Below the pieces are notes generated by a model that saw only the letters and a program-made list of their open reading frames with translations, was not told the DNA's origin and did not search any database. A program made the translations under genes and the position numbers. Of a DNA stretch of 64,000 nt, positions 17,208 to 26,208 are shown piece by piece. The DNA comes from Pigmentiphaga sp. H8 (GTDB taxonomy: Bacteria; Pseudomonadota; Gammaproteobacteria; Burkholderiales; Burkholderiaceae_B), in the NCBI RefSeq assembly GCF_003854895.1, contig NZ_CP033966.1:620001-684000 (forward strand), read 5' to 3'. How positions within the stretch are numbered: position 1 is the first letter of the stretch; each line of letters begins with the position of its first letter.

Positions 17208-17759
17208 ATGTCCAGTACCCAGCCCGGCGGCGCGCGGCGCATCCTGCGCGGCCTGGAGCGCGCCGCCACCAGCCTGGAGCGCGCCCTGGCCAGCGCGCTG
17301 CTGGCCGCGGTCGCGATCAACGTCGCCAACGTGGTGGCGCGCTACGTGTTCGGCCGTTCGATCACCGGCGCCGACGAACTGCAGGTCTACCTGATGGCCG
17401 CGCTGGCCTTCTTCGGTTCGGCGGTGGCGGCGGTGCGGGGACAGCATTTGCGCATGGATGTGCTGAACCGCTACTTCCCGGAGGAGCTGCGGCGCTTCCT
17501 GTCCACCTTCGAGGCGCTGGCGGCGGTGGCGCTGTGCGGCTTCGTCTGCTTCATCTCGTCGGAATACGCCTGGCGCATCTACCAGATCGGCAGCGTGAGC
17601 GAGAACGGCCACATCCCGATGTGGATCCCGCATTCGCTGGTGGCGGTGGCGTTCGCTGCCATGGTGGTCGTCGGCCTGTTCGACGTGGTGCTGCGCGTGG
17701 CCGGCGGCGGCCTGCGCCAGCCCGATCCGGTGGATGCCGCCGAGGAGGCGTTGTCATGA
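17208..17759 (+). CDS. TRAP transporter small membrane subunit (DctQ-type)
   Basis: A 183-residue four-helix inner-membrane protein, the small subunit of a tripartite ATP-independent periplasmic transporter. Family marks are NVVARYVFGRSITGADELQ and the hydrophobic helices. ATG 17208 follows a strong GAGAGGAGA ribosome site. Its stop overlaps the dctM start (ATGA). It works with the large permease and the periplasmic receptor encoded next, driven by an ion gradient. Confidence 0.92.
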   Translation: MSSTQPGGARRILRGLERAATSLERALASALLAAVAINVANVVARYVFGRSITGADELQVYLMAALAFFGSAVAAVRGQHLRMDVLNRYFPEELRRFLSTFEALAAVALCGFVCFISSEYAWRIYQIGSVSENGHIPMWIPHSLVAVAFAAMVVVGLFDVVLRVAGGGLRQPDPVDAAEEALS

Positions 17760-19033
17760 GTTTCGCGCTCGGTTTCCTGCCCCTGGGCCTGCTCCTGCTG
17801 GGCTTTCCCATTTTCCTCGTGCTGCTGGCGTCGGTCAGCGTGGCGCTGCTGTTCTTCATGGACGTGCCGCTCACGGCCTTGCACCAGAATCTCTTCGGCG
17901 CCATCGATGCCTATGCGCTGCTGGCGATTCCGTTCTTCATCTTCGCCGGCGAGCTGATGGGGCGGGGTTCGGTCGCGGACCGGCTGGTGAACTTCGTCAA
18001 CGCCGGCGTGGGTTCGGTGCGCGGCAGCCTGGCGGTGACCACCGTCGGCTCCTCGGCGCTGTTCGGCGCGATCTCGGGTGTGAGCGCGGCCACCGTGGCC
18101 ACCATCGGGCGCGTAATGCTGCCCGCGCTGCGGCGCAATGGCTATCCCGAGAAGTTCTCGGCGGGGCTGCTGACCGCCGTGGGCGCCATCGACATCATCA
18201 TCCCGCCCAGCATCCCGATGATCGTCTACGGCGCGGCCGCGCAGCAGTCGGTTCCCCGGCTGTACGCGGCGGGCGTGCTGCCCGGGCTGCTGCTGGCCGG
18301 CATGCTTTGCGCCTACGTCATGTGGTATGCCCGCCGCCATCGTATCGGCGGCGGCGATCGCTTCTCGTGGGCGGCCTTCGGCCGCGCCGCGGCGCGCGGC
18401 CTGGGGGCGCTGGGCGCGCCCGTCATCATCCTGGGCGGCATCTACGGCGGCGTGTTCTCTCCCACCGAAGCCGCCGCGGTGGCCTGCCTGTACGCCATCG
18501 TCGTGGCGCGCTACTTCTACCGCGAATTGTCGTGGCGCGACATCCTGGCCAGCGCCGGCACGACGGCGGTGTTCACCGGGCAGATCCTGATCATCGTGGC
18601 CTGCGCCAACGTGTTCGGCTGGCTGCTGACGGTGCACCAGGTGCCCGCCGCGCTGGTGCAGTGGCTGACCGACCTGCACCTGCCGGGCTGGTCGCTGCTG
18701 TTGGCGATCAACGTGCTGCTGCTGGCGGTAGGCTGCTTCATCGATCCGCTGTCGGCCATCCTGCTGCTGTCGCCGCTGCTGATGCCGCTGGTCACCGCCA
18801 TCGGCGTGGACCCGGTGCACTTCGGGATCATCATCACGGTGAACCTGTCCATCGGCCTGTTCCATCCGCCCTTCGGCATCAACATCTTCGTCGCGCAGAG
18901 CGTGCTCAAGCTGCCGCTGGAAAGCATCTACCGCGGCATCGTGCCGTTCGTCGTCATTTACCTGATCGCGCTGGGGCTGATCACCTACATCCCGGACATA
19001 TCCCTCTGGGGCATGCGCTTGCTGTTGAACTGA
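17756..19033 (+). CDS. TRAP transporter large permease (DctM-type)
   Basis: A 425-residue, roughly 12-helix permease of the DctM family that carries the substrate across the inner membrane with sodium or proton coupling. Diagnostic segments are FGAISGVSAATVATIG, IDIIIPPSIPMIVYG and GGVFSPTEAAAVA, plus the late LFHPPFGINIFV. Its ATG overlaps the dctQ stop by 4 bases. The substrate is probably the alcohol or acid oxidised by the two dehydrogenases encoded downstream. Confidence 0.95.
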   Translation: MSFALGFLPLGLLLLGFPIFLVLLASVSVALLFFMDVPLTALHQNLFGAIDAYALLAIPFFIFAGELMGRGSVADRLVNFVNAGVGSVRGSLAVTTVGSSALFGAISGVSAATVATIGRVMLPALRRNGYPEKFSAGLLTAVGAIDIIIPPSIPMIVYGAAAQQSVPRLYAAGVLPGLLLAGMLCAYVMWYARRHRIGGGDRFSWAAFGRAAARGLGALGAPVIILGGIYGGVFSPTEAAAVACLYAIVVARYFYRELSWRDILASAGTTAVFTGQILIIVACANVFGWLLTVHQVPAALVQWLTDLHLPGWSLLLAINVLLLAVGCFIDPLSAILLLSPLLMPLVTAIGVDPVHFGIIITVNLSIGLFHPPFGINIFVAQSVLKLPLESIYRGIVPFVVIYLIALGLITYIPDISLWGMRLLLN

Positions 19034-19071
19034 AGGCCGTCCGCCGGCCACCCATCACTGGAGACATCACC

Positions 19072-20067
19072 ATGAATCGCCGTCTATGCCTGGCGCATCT
19101 GGCCGGCCTGGGAGCGCTCGCGCTCCTGCCCACCGCCCGCGCGCAGAACCTGGTCATGAAGCTCACCACCACCACGTCCGACGACCTGGGCGTCGACTGG
19201 CTGAACGCCTACAAGGTCAACCTGGAGGCGGCCACGCAGAACAAGGTCAAGGGCCAGGTGTACCCGGCCAGCCAGCTCGGTACCGCGCAGCGCACGATCG
19301 AAGGCGTGAGCATGGGCACCGTCGAGATGGCGCTGAACGCCTCGGGCATGTACGAGGGCCTGGACGCGCGCTTCGGCGCGCTGGCCGTGCCCGGCGTGTT
19401 CGACAGCATCGATCATGGCATGAAGGTGCTGGCCGATCCCGAGGTCAAGGCTCGGCTTGCGTCCATCGCCTCGAAGAAGGGCGTCGAGGTGCTGACCACG
19501 CTCGTGCATTCCCAGTGCAGCATCGTCTCGCGCAAGCCCATCCGCAAGCTGTCGGACCTGGCCGGGCAGAAGATCCGCGTGCCCGGTTCCTCGATCCTGA
19601 TCGCGCAACTGCGGCAACTGGGCGCCAATCCGGTGTCGATGTCGCTGGGCGAGGTGCTGCCCGCGTTCCAGAACGGCACGCTGGATGGCGTCTATTCCGG
19701 CACGCCCATTCCCTCGGCGCTGAAATACTTCGACGTCGCCAAGTCGCAGACGCTGCTGCCGTCCACCTACATCGCCATCGTCGGGCTGGCCAGCCCCACC
19801 TTCCTGAAATCGGCCGGTCCGCTGGAGCAGCCGCTGCGCCAGGCCGCGCGCAAGACCGATGTCGAGATCGGTCCGCGCGTGCACGCGCGCGTGGCCGAGG
19901 CCCGGGCGATCTGGGAGAAGGGCGGCGGCGAGATGATCGAGCTGCCGTCGGCCGACGCCAAGGCCTACCTGGACGCGGTGATTCCGGCCGCGATGAAGGA
20001 GTTGTCGGCCGATGCCCGCAAGGACTACGAAGCGCTGCGCGCCGCCGCTGTCCGTCTTCGGACTTGA
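19072..20067 (+). CDS. TRAP transporter periplasmic receptor (DctP-type)
   Basis: A 331-residue substrate-binding protein with a signal peptide ending PTARA before QNLVMKL. The DctP fold is marked by VKGQVYPASQLGT, the Arg-containing KIRVPGSS motif that usually contacts a carboxylate, and a proline-aromatic core (YSGTPIPSALKYF). It sits 38 bases behind dctM with GGAGA as ribosome site. Gene order Q-M-P is one of the standard TRAP arrangements. Confidence 0.93.
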   Translation: MNRRLCLAHLAGLGALALLPTARAQNLVMKLTTTTSDDLGVDWLNAYKVNLEAATQNKVKGQVYPASQLGTAQRTIEGVSMGTVEMALNASGMYEGLDARFGALAVPGVFDSIDHGMKVLADPEVKARLASIASKKGVEVLTTLVHSQCSIVSRKPIRKLSDLAGQKIRVPGSSILIAQLRQLGANPVSMSLGEVLPAFQNGTLDGVYSGTPIPSALKYFDVAKSQTLLPSTYIAIVGLASPTFLKSAGPLEQPLRQAARKTDVEIGPRVHARVAEARAIWEKGGGEMIELPSADAKAYLDAVIPAAMKELSADARKDYEALRAAAVRLRT

Positions 20068-20116
20068 GGCGAACGGCGCGATGAATACCCACATGCACTG
20101 ATACACCGGAGACGCC

Positions 20117-21589
20117 ATGCGCGCACACGAGATTCCCGCCGGCATCCTGCCGACCCACCGCCAGCTTTTCTATGGGGGAGCCTGGCACGAGCCCCTGGCC
20201 GGCGTCTACGCGCCGACCATCAATCCCGCGTATGACGAGCGGCTGGCCGATGCGCCGGTTGCCGATGCGCGCGACGTCGACGCCGCGGTGCGGGCGGCCC
20301 AGGACGCCTTTCCCGCCTGGGCCGCCACGCCGCCGATGGAGCGCGGCCGCATGCTGCGCCGGGCGGCGGACATCCTGCGGACCCATGCGCAGGAGCTGGC
20401 GCTGCTGGATGCGCTGAACAATGGCAATCCGGTGTCCATCCTGGCCAAGGACGCGGGCTTCGCGGCCGACAGCCTGGAGTATTTCGCCGGCCTGGCCACC
20501 GAGGTCAAGGGCGAGACCCTGCCCATGGGGCCCGGCTACCTCGACTACACCGTGCGCGAGCCGCTGGGCGTGGTGGCGCGCATCGTCGCCTACAACCATC
20601 CGCTGATGTTCGCCGCCATGCGCCTGGCCGCGCCGCTGGCGGCGGGCAACACGGTCGTGGTCAAGTCGCCCGACCAGGCGCCGCTGTCCATCATTCGCCT
20701 GGCCGAACTGATCGGCCACGTGTTCCCCAAGGGCGTGGTCAACTTCCTGTGCGGCAGCCGCGAATGCGGGCAGGCGCTGGCCGAGCACCCGCTGGTGCGC
20801 AAGATCACGCTGATCGGCGGTGTGCCCACGGGCAAGTCCGTCATGAAGACGGCGGCCGACGGATTGAAGCCGGTGCTGCTGGAGCTGGGCGGCAAGAATG
20901 CGCTGGTGGCCTATCCCGACGCGGACCTGGACAAGCTGGTGGACGGCATCGTGGGCGGCATGAACTTCACGTGGTCGGGCCAGAGCTGCGGCTCCACCAG
21001 CCGGGTGTTCCTGCATGAAAGCATCCACGACGAAGTCCTGGCGCGAGTGGCCGAACTGCTGCCCCGGCGGCACCGGCCGGGCATTCCGACGGACCCGGCC
21101 ACGACCATGGGATCGCTGGTCAGCCGGGCGCAGCTCGAGAAGGTGCAAGGCTTCGTGCAGTCCGCGCTGGACGAAGGCGGCCGGCTGGTGGCCGGCGGCC
21201 GGCGGCCCGACGATCCCGCGCTGCGCGACGGTTTCTTCTTCGAGCCCACCATCTTCGCCGACATGCGGCCGGACATGAGGCTGGCGCGCGAGGAAGTGTT
21301 CGGTCCCATCATGTCGGTGTTCCGCTGGTCCGACGAGGACGCGATGTGGGCCGACGTCAACGCCGTGGACTTCGGCCTGACCGGTTCGATCTGGACCCGC
21401 GATCTCGAGACCGCGCACCGCGCGGCCCGCCGCATCCATACCGGCTATGTCTGGATCAACAACACCAGCCAGCACTTCATCGGCGCGCCGTTCGGCGGCG
21501 TGAAGCAGTCGGGCATCGGCCGCGAGGAGTGCTTCGAGGAACTCCTGGAGTTCACCTACACCAAGAACGTCAACCTGAAACTGAACTAG
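20117..21589 (+). CDS. NAD(P)-dependent aldehyde dehydrogenase
   Basis: A 490-residue aldehyde dehydrogenase, betaine-aldehyde/benzaldehyde type. The general base E256 (LELGGKN), catalytic C291 (SGQSCGST) and the Asn of AYNHPL are all present, followed by EEVFGPIMSVF. It oxidises an aldehyde to an acid with NAD(P). It lies between the TRAP genes and a GMC-family alcohol oxidase/dehydrogenase, suggesting a two-step alcohol-aldehyde-acid oxidation of the imported compound. A structured repeat follows its stop. Confidence 0.93.
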   Translation: MRAHEIPAGILPTHRQLFYGGAWHEPLAGVYAPTINPAYDERLADAPVADARDVDAAVRAAQDAFPAWAATPPMERGRMLRRAADILRTHAQELALLDALNNGNPVSILAKDAGFAADSLEYFAGLATEVKGETLPMGPGYLDYTVREPLGVVARIVAYNHPLMFAAMRLAAPLAAGNTVVVKSPDQAPLSIIRLAELIGHVFPKGVVNFLCGSRECGQALAEHPLVRKITLIGGVPTGKSVMKTAADGLKPVLLELGGKNALVAYPDADLDKLVDGIVGGMNFTWSGQSCGSTSRVFLHESIHDEVLARVAELLPRRHRPGIPTDPATTMGSLVSRAQLEKVQGFVQSALDEGGRLVAGGRRPDDPALRDGFFFEPTIFADMRPDMRLAREEVFGPIMSVFRWSDEDAMWADVNAVDFGLTGSIWTRDLETAHRAARRIHTGYVWINNTSQHFIGAPFGGVKQSGIGREECFEELLEFTYTKNVNLKLN

Positions 21590-21590
21590 T

Positions 21591-21665
21591 CCCCCCCTAC
21601 GCCCTTCGGGCGCCCCCAGGGGGCGGCGCTGGCGGACCGGCGGAGCCGGATCCGCGGCGCCCTGG
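21591..21665 (+). repeat. Structured dispersed intergenic repeat, copy 2
   Basis: About 75 bases, nearly identical to copy 1. The first loop changes from TAC to TTC, and one C is lost in the second stem. It begins one base after the aldehyde dehydrogenase stop and occupies most of the 107-base gap before the GMC gene. Confidence 0.85.
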
Positions 21666-21696
21666 ATCGACATGCGCTGGCGGCTTGGAAAATGAC

Positions 21697-23376
21697 ATGA
21701 ACAACTACGACTACATCATCGTGGGCGCGGGCTCCGCGGGGTGCACGCTGGCCTACCGGCTGGGTGCCGACCCGGCGCTGAAGATACTGGTGCTGGAGGC
21801 CGGCGGCCCCGACCGTTCGCCCGTGATCCGGATTCCGCTGACCTGGGGCCTGATCCTCAAGCACCGGATGTACGACTGGGGCTATTTCACCGAGCCCGAG
21901 CCCGGCATGGACGGCCGCCGCATCGAATGTGCGCGCGGCAAGGTGCTGGGCGGCTCGACCTCGATCAACGGCATGGCCTATGCGCGCGGCGCCCGCGAGG
22001 ACTACGACCATTGGGCGCGCGGCCTGGGGCTGGAAGGGTGGTCCTATGACGACGTGCTGCCGTATTTCCGCCGCAGCGAGTCGTGGGAAGAAGGTGCCAG
22101 CGATCTGCGCGGCGGCGACGGCCCGCTGACGGTGACACGCCTGCACTACGAGGACCCGCTGGTGGACGCCTTCCTGTGCGCCACGGACCTGGCCGGCCAT
22201 GGACGCAACGACGACTACAACGGCGCCAGCATCGAAGGCTTCGGCCCCATGCAGGCGACCATCCGCCGCGGCCGCCGCTGGAGCGCGGCGTCGGCCTACC
22301 TGAAGCCGGCGGTGGCGCGCGGCAACGTCACGGTGTGGACCGGCGCGTTGACCACGAAGGTGCTGATGGAGCAGGGCCGCGCCGTGGGCGTCGAAGTCCA
22401 GCGCGGCGGCCGCCGCGAGCAGGTGCGGTGCGAACGCGAAGTGCTGCTGGCGGGCGGCGTGATCAACTCGCCGCAGCTCTTGATGCTGTCGGGTATCGGC
22501 GACGCCTCGGAGCTGGGACGGCACGGCATCGCGACCCGGATCGACCTGCCCGGCGTGGGGCGCAATCTGCAGGACCATGTGGTGTGCGACGTCCGCTGGC
22601 GGCGCAAGGAAACGGGACCCCTGCACCGCGCGCTGCGGCTGGACCGCATCGGCTTCGACCTGCTGCGGACCTGGATGTTCGGCTCGGGCCTGTCCAGCAA
22701 GGTGCCCGCCGCGGCCGTGGGTTTGGTGCGCAGCCATCCCGAGCTGCCGCTGCCCGACCTGCAGTTGCTGCTGGCCGCCGCGCCCATGGACGCCGGCCCG
22801 CATTTCGGTCCGCTGCTCAAGCCCTACGTCGATGCGTTCGCCATCAAGGGGGTCTTCATCACGCCCGAGAGCCGGGGCAGTGTCTCGTTGGCGAGCGGCG
22901 ATCCTACGGCCCCCGCCGTGATCCGCCAGAACTTCCTGTCCACCGATTACGACCGGCGCGCCGTGCGCCAGATGGTACGCATCATGCGGGCCATCGGCGA
23001 ACAGCCGCCGCTCGCGCCGTTCCGGGCCGAGGAACTGGCGCCCGGTCCGCAGGCCACGAGCGATGCCGACATCGATGCCTTCATCCGGCGCACGGCCATC
23101 ACCCTGCACCACCCGGTGGGCACCTGCCGGATGGGCAGCGATGCCGATCCCGACGCCGTGCTCGACGCGCAGTTGCGGGTGCGCGGCGTGGACGGCCTGC
23201 GCGTGGTGGATGGATCGGCCATGCCGCGCGTGGTGCGGGGGCCGACCAACGCCCCCATCATCATGATGGCGGAAAAGGCGGCGGACCATATCCTGGGCCG
23301 GCCGCCGCTGGCGCGCGACAGGCGCGGGGCGCCGGCGTCGCGCCCGTTCCCCGCGGGCGAAACCGTCCCGGCCTGA
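21697..23376 (+). CDS. GMC-family oxidoreductase (choline dehydrogenase-like)
   Basis: A 559-residue FAD enzyme of the glucose-methanol-choline family. The FAD motif GAGSAGC is near residue 10, the ARGKVLGGSTSINGM signature follows, and the catalytic pair is visible as HHPVGTCRMG and GPTNAPIIMMAEKAAD. Such enzymes oxidise primary alcohols to aldehydes. It is the last gene of the TRAP-aldehyde dehydrogenase unit, which suggests it supplies the aldehyde. It ends 6 bases from the convergent oxidase gene. The alcohol is unknown. Confidence 0.92.
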   Translation: MNNYDYIIVGAGSAGCTLAYRLGADPALKILVLEAGGPDRSPVIRIPLTWGLILKHRMYDWGYFTEPEPGMDGRRIECARGKVLGGSTSINGMAYARGAREDYDHWARGLGLEGWSYDDVLPYFRRSESWEEGASDLRGGDGPLTVTRLHYEDPLVDAFLCATDLAGHGRNDDYNGASIEGFGPMQATIRRGRRWSAASAYLKPAVARGNVTVWTGALTTKVLMEQGRAVGVEVQRGGRREQVRCEREVLLAGGVINSPQLLMLSGIGDASELGRHGIATRIDLPGVGRNLQDHVVCDVRWRRKETGPLHRALRLDRIGFDLLRTWMFGSGLSSKVPAAAVGLVRSHPELPLPDLQLLLAAAPMDAGPHFGPLLKPYVDAFAIKGVFITPESRGSVSLASGDPTAPAVIRQNFLSTDYDRRAVRQMVRIMRAIGEQPPLAPFRAEELAPGPQATSDADIDAFIRRTAITLHHPVGTCRMGSDADPDAVLDAQLRVRGVDGLRVVDGSAMPRVVRGPTNAPIIMMAEKAADHILGRPPLARDRRGAPASRPFPAGETVPA

Positions 23377-23382
23377 CCCGCG

Positions 23383-24675
23383 TCAGGCCGCCGCCAGCCG
23401 GGGTGCCGGCTGCATCGCTTCGCGGCCGGTGAAGGCGAAGTCCACCTCGGGCTGGCGGCCGTCGATGATCTCGGCCACCGCGCGGCCCGAACCGCAGCCA
23501 TGCGTCCAGCCCAGGGTGCCGTGGCCGGTGTTCAGGTACAGGCCGCGCACCTTCGAGGCGCCGATGTAGGGCACGTTGCCCGGCGTGGCCGGCCGCAGTC
23601 CGGCCCAGTACTGCGCCAGCTCAGGCCGGCTCATGCCGGGAAAGATCTCCAGCGTGCGCTTGACCAGCGCCTCGCAGCGCACGGGGTTCAGCGCCAGCCC
23701 GTAGCCGTTCAGTTCGGCGGTGCCGGCCACGCGCAGGCGGTCGCCCAGGCGCGAAAACACCAGCTTGTATTCGTCGTCGGTCAGGCTGACCTCGGGCGCC
23801 AGCGCGGGGTCGAGCACGGGCAGGGTGGCCGAATAGCCCTTGGCCGGATAGATGGACAAGGGGACGCCCGCCTGCCGCGCCAGTTGCGGGCTGAAGCTGC
23901 CCAGCGCCAGCACGTAGGCGTCGCCCGTCACGGTTTCATAGCCGCCGGTCTCGCTGGCGATCTCGATACCGGTCATGGCGCCCCCCTCGGTGCGCAGCGC
24001 CTGCACGCGCACGCCGTAGCGGAAGTTCACGCCGCGCTGCGCACACAGCTCGGCCAGGCGCGTGGTGAACAGGTGCACGTCGCCCGATTCGTCGGCGCTG
24101 GTGTAGGTGGCGCCCGCCAGGCGGGGGGCGATCTGCGCCAGCGCGGGCTCGAGGCGCACGACTTCGTCGCGGTCGATCACCTGCCGCTCGCAGCCCATCT
24201 CGCGCATGATGCGGGCCGGTTCGAGCGCGGCGTCGAACTCTTTCTGGCTGGTGTAGAAATGCAGGATGCCGCGTTGCAGGTGGTCGTAGCGGATGCCGAT
24301 CTCGGCGCGCAGTTCCTGTAGGCTGGAGCGGCTGTAGGTCCCCAGGTTCAGGATCTGGATCATGTTGTGCCGCGATCGCGCCGAGGTGCATTCGCGCAGG
24401 AATTGCAGGCCCCATTTCCATTGGTCGGGATCGGCGCGCAGGCGGAACAGCAGGGGGGCGTCCTCGCGGCCCAGCCAGCGCAGCAGTTTCAGCGGCGCGG
24501 ACGGGTTGGCCCAGGGTTCGGCGTGGCTGACGGAGATCTGGCCGCCGTTGCCGAAGCTGGTTTCGCGCGCGGCGCCCGCGTTGCGTTCCAGGACGACGAC
24601 CTCGTGCCCGGCCTTGGCGAGATACCAGGCCGACGTGACGCCGGTGATGCCGGCGCCCATGACGATGACTTTCAT
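23383..24675 (-). CDS. dadA: D-amino-acid dehydrogenase/glycine oxidase-like FAD oxidoreductase
   Basis: A 430-residue DadA-family flavoprotein with dinucleotide motif GAGITG (7-12), the early SFGNGGQISVSHAEPWANP block and the closing NTGHGTLGWTHGCGSG. Family members deaminate D-amino acids to oxo acids, passing electrons to the membrane. A tandem glycine riboswitch with a terminator precedes it, so glycine is likely the inducer and possibly a substrate or product. The symbol follows family homology; substrate preference is not proven. The ATG at 24675 is 14 bases behind the terminator T-tract. Confidence 0.9.
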   Translation of the reverse strand: MKVIVMGAGITGVTSAWYLAKAGHEVVVLERNAGAARETSFGNGGQISVSHAEPWANPSAPLKLLRWLGREDAPLLFRLRADPDQWKWGLQFLRECTSARSRHNMIQILNLGTYSRSSLQELRAEIGIRYDHLQRGILHFYTSQKEFDAALEPARIMREMGCERQVIDRDEVVRLEPALAQIAPRLAGATYTSADESGDVHLFTTRLAELCAQRGVNFRYGVRVQALRTEGGAMTGIEIASETGGYETVTGDAYVLALGSFSPQLARQAGVPLSIYPAKGYSATLPVLDPALAPEVSLTDDEYKLVFSRLGDRLRVAGTAELNGYGLALNPVRCEALVKRTLEIFPGMSRPELAQYWAGLRPATPGNVPYIGASKVRGLYLNTGHGTLGWTHGCGSGRAVAEIIDGRQPEVDFAFTGREAMQPAPRLAAA

Positions 24676-24689
24676 TGCAGGCTCTCGGG

Positions 24690-24730
24690 AAAAAAACAGG
24701 GGCAAGCGGCAGATGTCTGCCGCTTGCCCC
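24690..24730 (-). terminator. Riboswitch expression-platform terminator
   Basis: On the minus strand a 14-15-bp GC-rich stem, almost perfectly palindromic with a very short loop, is followed by seven T. It lies between the second glycine aptamer and the oxidase start. The 5' arm contains GCCGC/GGGGC sequence that also occurs in the aptamer II core (24772-24783), so the terminator arms can mispair with the aptamer. Confidence 0.88.
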
Positions 24731-24732
24731 TA

Positions 24733-24902
24733 CTGTCCTTTTGCCTGAGAGATTCGCGCGCGCCGGCCGGCGCCGCTTGCCCCTTCGGCGGCCGCGCCGG
24801 TTCAGGGCGCGACGCTCTCCAGTTGTTTGGTTGCCAGTCTCGTGACCTGAGCGTTTCAGGGGATACGCCTTCGGTAGAAGCGGCAAGCCGCTTCGTTCTC
24901 CT
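24733..24902 (-). promoter_or_regulatory. Tandem glycine riboswitch
   Basis: Read on the minus strand, two aptamers follow one another. Aptamer I: GGAGAAC, then ACCGAAGG, then AACGCTCAGG. Aptamer II: GGAGAGCG, then GCCGAAGGGGCAA, then AATCTCTCAGGCAAAAGGAC. These are the conserved blocks of the bacterial glycine (gcvT) riboswitch. It directly precedes an intrinsic terminator and the DadA-like gene, the layout of a glycine-ON switch. Boundaries are approximate. Confidence 0.93.
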
Positions 24903-24912
24903 GGTGCGAAGC

Positions 24913-24941
24913 AGGATAGCATGGGCCTTGCGCCAGTGCCA
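24913..24941 (-). promoter_or_regulatory. Probable promoter of the riboswitch transcript
   Basis: On the minus strand TGC-TATCCT forms an extended -10 element (24913-24918 is the hexamer). Seventeen bases upstream is TGGCAC, a weak -35. Transcription would begin about 24906, directly ahead of aptamer I. Confidence 0.5.
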
Positions 24942-24965
24942 TCCCGGGTATCGCGCAGGCGCGCG

Positions 24966-26072
24966 TCAATGCCGCGCGAGCCGCAGCAACAGGCTTACCA
25001 GCTCGCCCTGGCGGTGCGTGCCGGTCTTCGTGAACAGCGCGCGCAGCTGCGTGCGCGCGGTGCTGAGCGCGATGCCGTGGCGTTCGGCGTATTCGGCCAG
25101 ACTCAGCCCTTCCTGCAGCTTGGTTGCCAGGCGCGCCTCGGCCCGGCTGAACTGGAAAAGGTCGTTCACGCGGAGATTCTGTTGCTCGGGATCGACCACG
25201 CTGACCGCGACCAGCGGGCGTTGCAGCGGATTGTCGGGGTGGTCCTCGGACAGCGGCGTGACCACGACGTCCGGACCACCGGCGGTGGGCGGCGCGATGC
25301 GCGAGGCACGGCGCGATCCGGAATGTCCCGTGGCTTGCAGGATGGCCGTTTCGAGCCGGCTGGCGGCGGCATGGCGGGGGCGGATCTGGCCGTTGTGTTC
25401 GCACAGCGCGCCATCGGGCAGCGCGGCATGCCGTTGGGCCGCGGCATTGCGGTAGGCCACCCGCCGTCCTTCATCGAGCAGCCACAGCGGCGTGGGCAGG
25501 CTGTCCAGCACCTGGTCGCGCAGCGCCAGGCCGTCGCGCAGCCCGGTCAGCGTGTCGTACAGCGTGCCGGCGCGCTGCAGGTGCGGCGCGATGCGCGCCA
25601 GCAGGTCGTCCTGGCAGGGATCGGGCCGCACGCCGATGGCGGTCAGCAGCGCGACGTAGACGCAGGCGCCCTGGCCGTTCAGCCGGATCGAGGCGCGGTC
25701 GTCCATGCCCTGGACCCGCTGGAATTCCTGGTAGTAGGGGTGGTGGTCGAGCGTTTCGGCGGGCAGCTCGCGGCGGTCGTGGTTCCACCGCCCGTCGTCC
25801 GTTGCCGCGATCAGCTCGCGCATCGGGTCGATGGCGCCATAGTGGACGTTGTAGGCCTGGATGGCGGCGGGATCGCACCGAGCCGCCAGCGTGACGGTAG
25901 CCGCGGTTTCGCCGGGATGGTTGATGGCGATCGCGCCGAACTGCCTGCCGCTGGCGGCGGCCAACGCGTCGAGCAGCGCCGGCCATCGGGCGCTGTCCAG
26001 CACGCTTTCATAGCAGAGTCCGACGAGGGCGTCGTAGGTTTCCTGGGAGGGAGCAATGCCCATGGTAGTCAT
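24966..26072 (-). CDS. LuxR-type helix-turn-helix regulator
   Basis: A 368-residue protein with a C-terminal LuxR/GerE helix-turn-helix (about 305-365: FSRAEARLATKL, SLAEYAERHGIALSTARTQL). A long N-terminal region has no clear domain but may be PAS-like around 175-300 (LPTPLWLLDEGRRVAYRNAA). A second protein of equal length and layout is encoded at 30380-31492. The pair flank the NodIJ-cutA-dsbD genes. It diverges from the ABC gene, and a 16-bp dyad lies 22 bases ahead of it. The effector is unknown. Confidence 0.85.
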   Translation of the reverse strand: MTTMGIAPSQETYDALVGLCYESVLDSARWPALLDALAAASGRQFGAIAINHPGETAATVTLAARCDPAAIQAYNVHYGAIDPMRELIAATDDGRWNHDRRELPAETLDHHPYYQEFQRVQGMDDRASIRLNGQGACVYVALLTAIGVRPDPCQDDLLARIAPHLQRAGTLYDTLTGLRDGLALRDQVLDSLPTPLWLLDEGRRVAYRNAAAQRHAALPDGALCEHNGQIRPRHAAASRLETAILQATGHSGSRRASRIAPPTAGGPDVVVTPLSEDHPDNPLQRPLVAVSVVDPEQQNLRVNDLFQFSRAEARLATKLQEGLSLAEYAERHGIALSTARTQLRALFTKTGTHRQGELVSLLLRLARH

Positions 26073-26094
26073 GTGGTTGAACGGGTGGTTACAT

Positions 26095-26110
26095 CATGTT
26101 ACGCAACATG
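26095..26110. promoter_or_regulatory. Palindrome between the LuxR-type gene and the ABC exporter
   Basis: CATGTT-ACGC-AACATG is a perfect 6-bp-arm dyad in the 136-base divergent gap. LuxR-type regulators bind compact dyads of this size. It could be an operator for either direction. Confidence 0.45.
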
Positions 26111-26208
26111 CGAAGCGGGCAATCACTTTCATCGATCCGTCCACATCAGGAAAACCCTGCGCGCGGATGTCGCAGCCGGCGCGGGCGGGCTGCGGGTACT
26201 ATCGGCGC

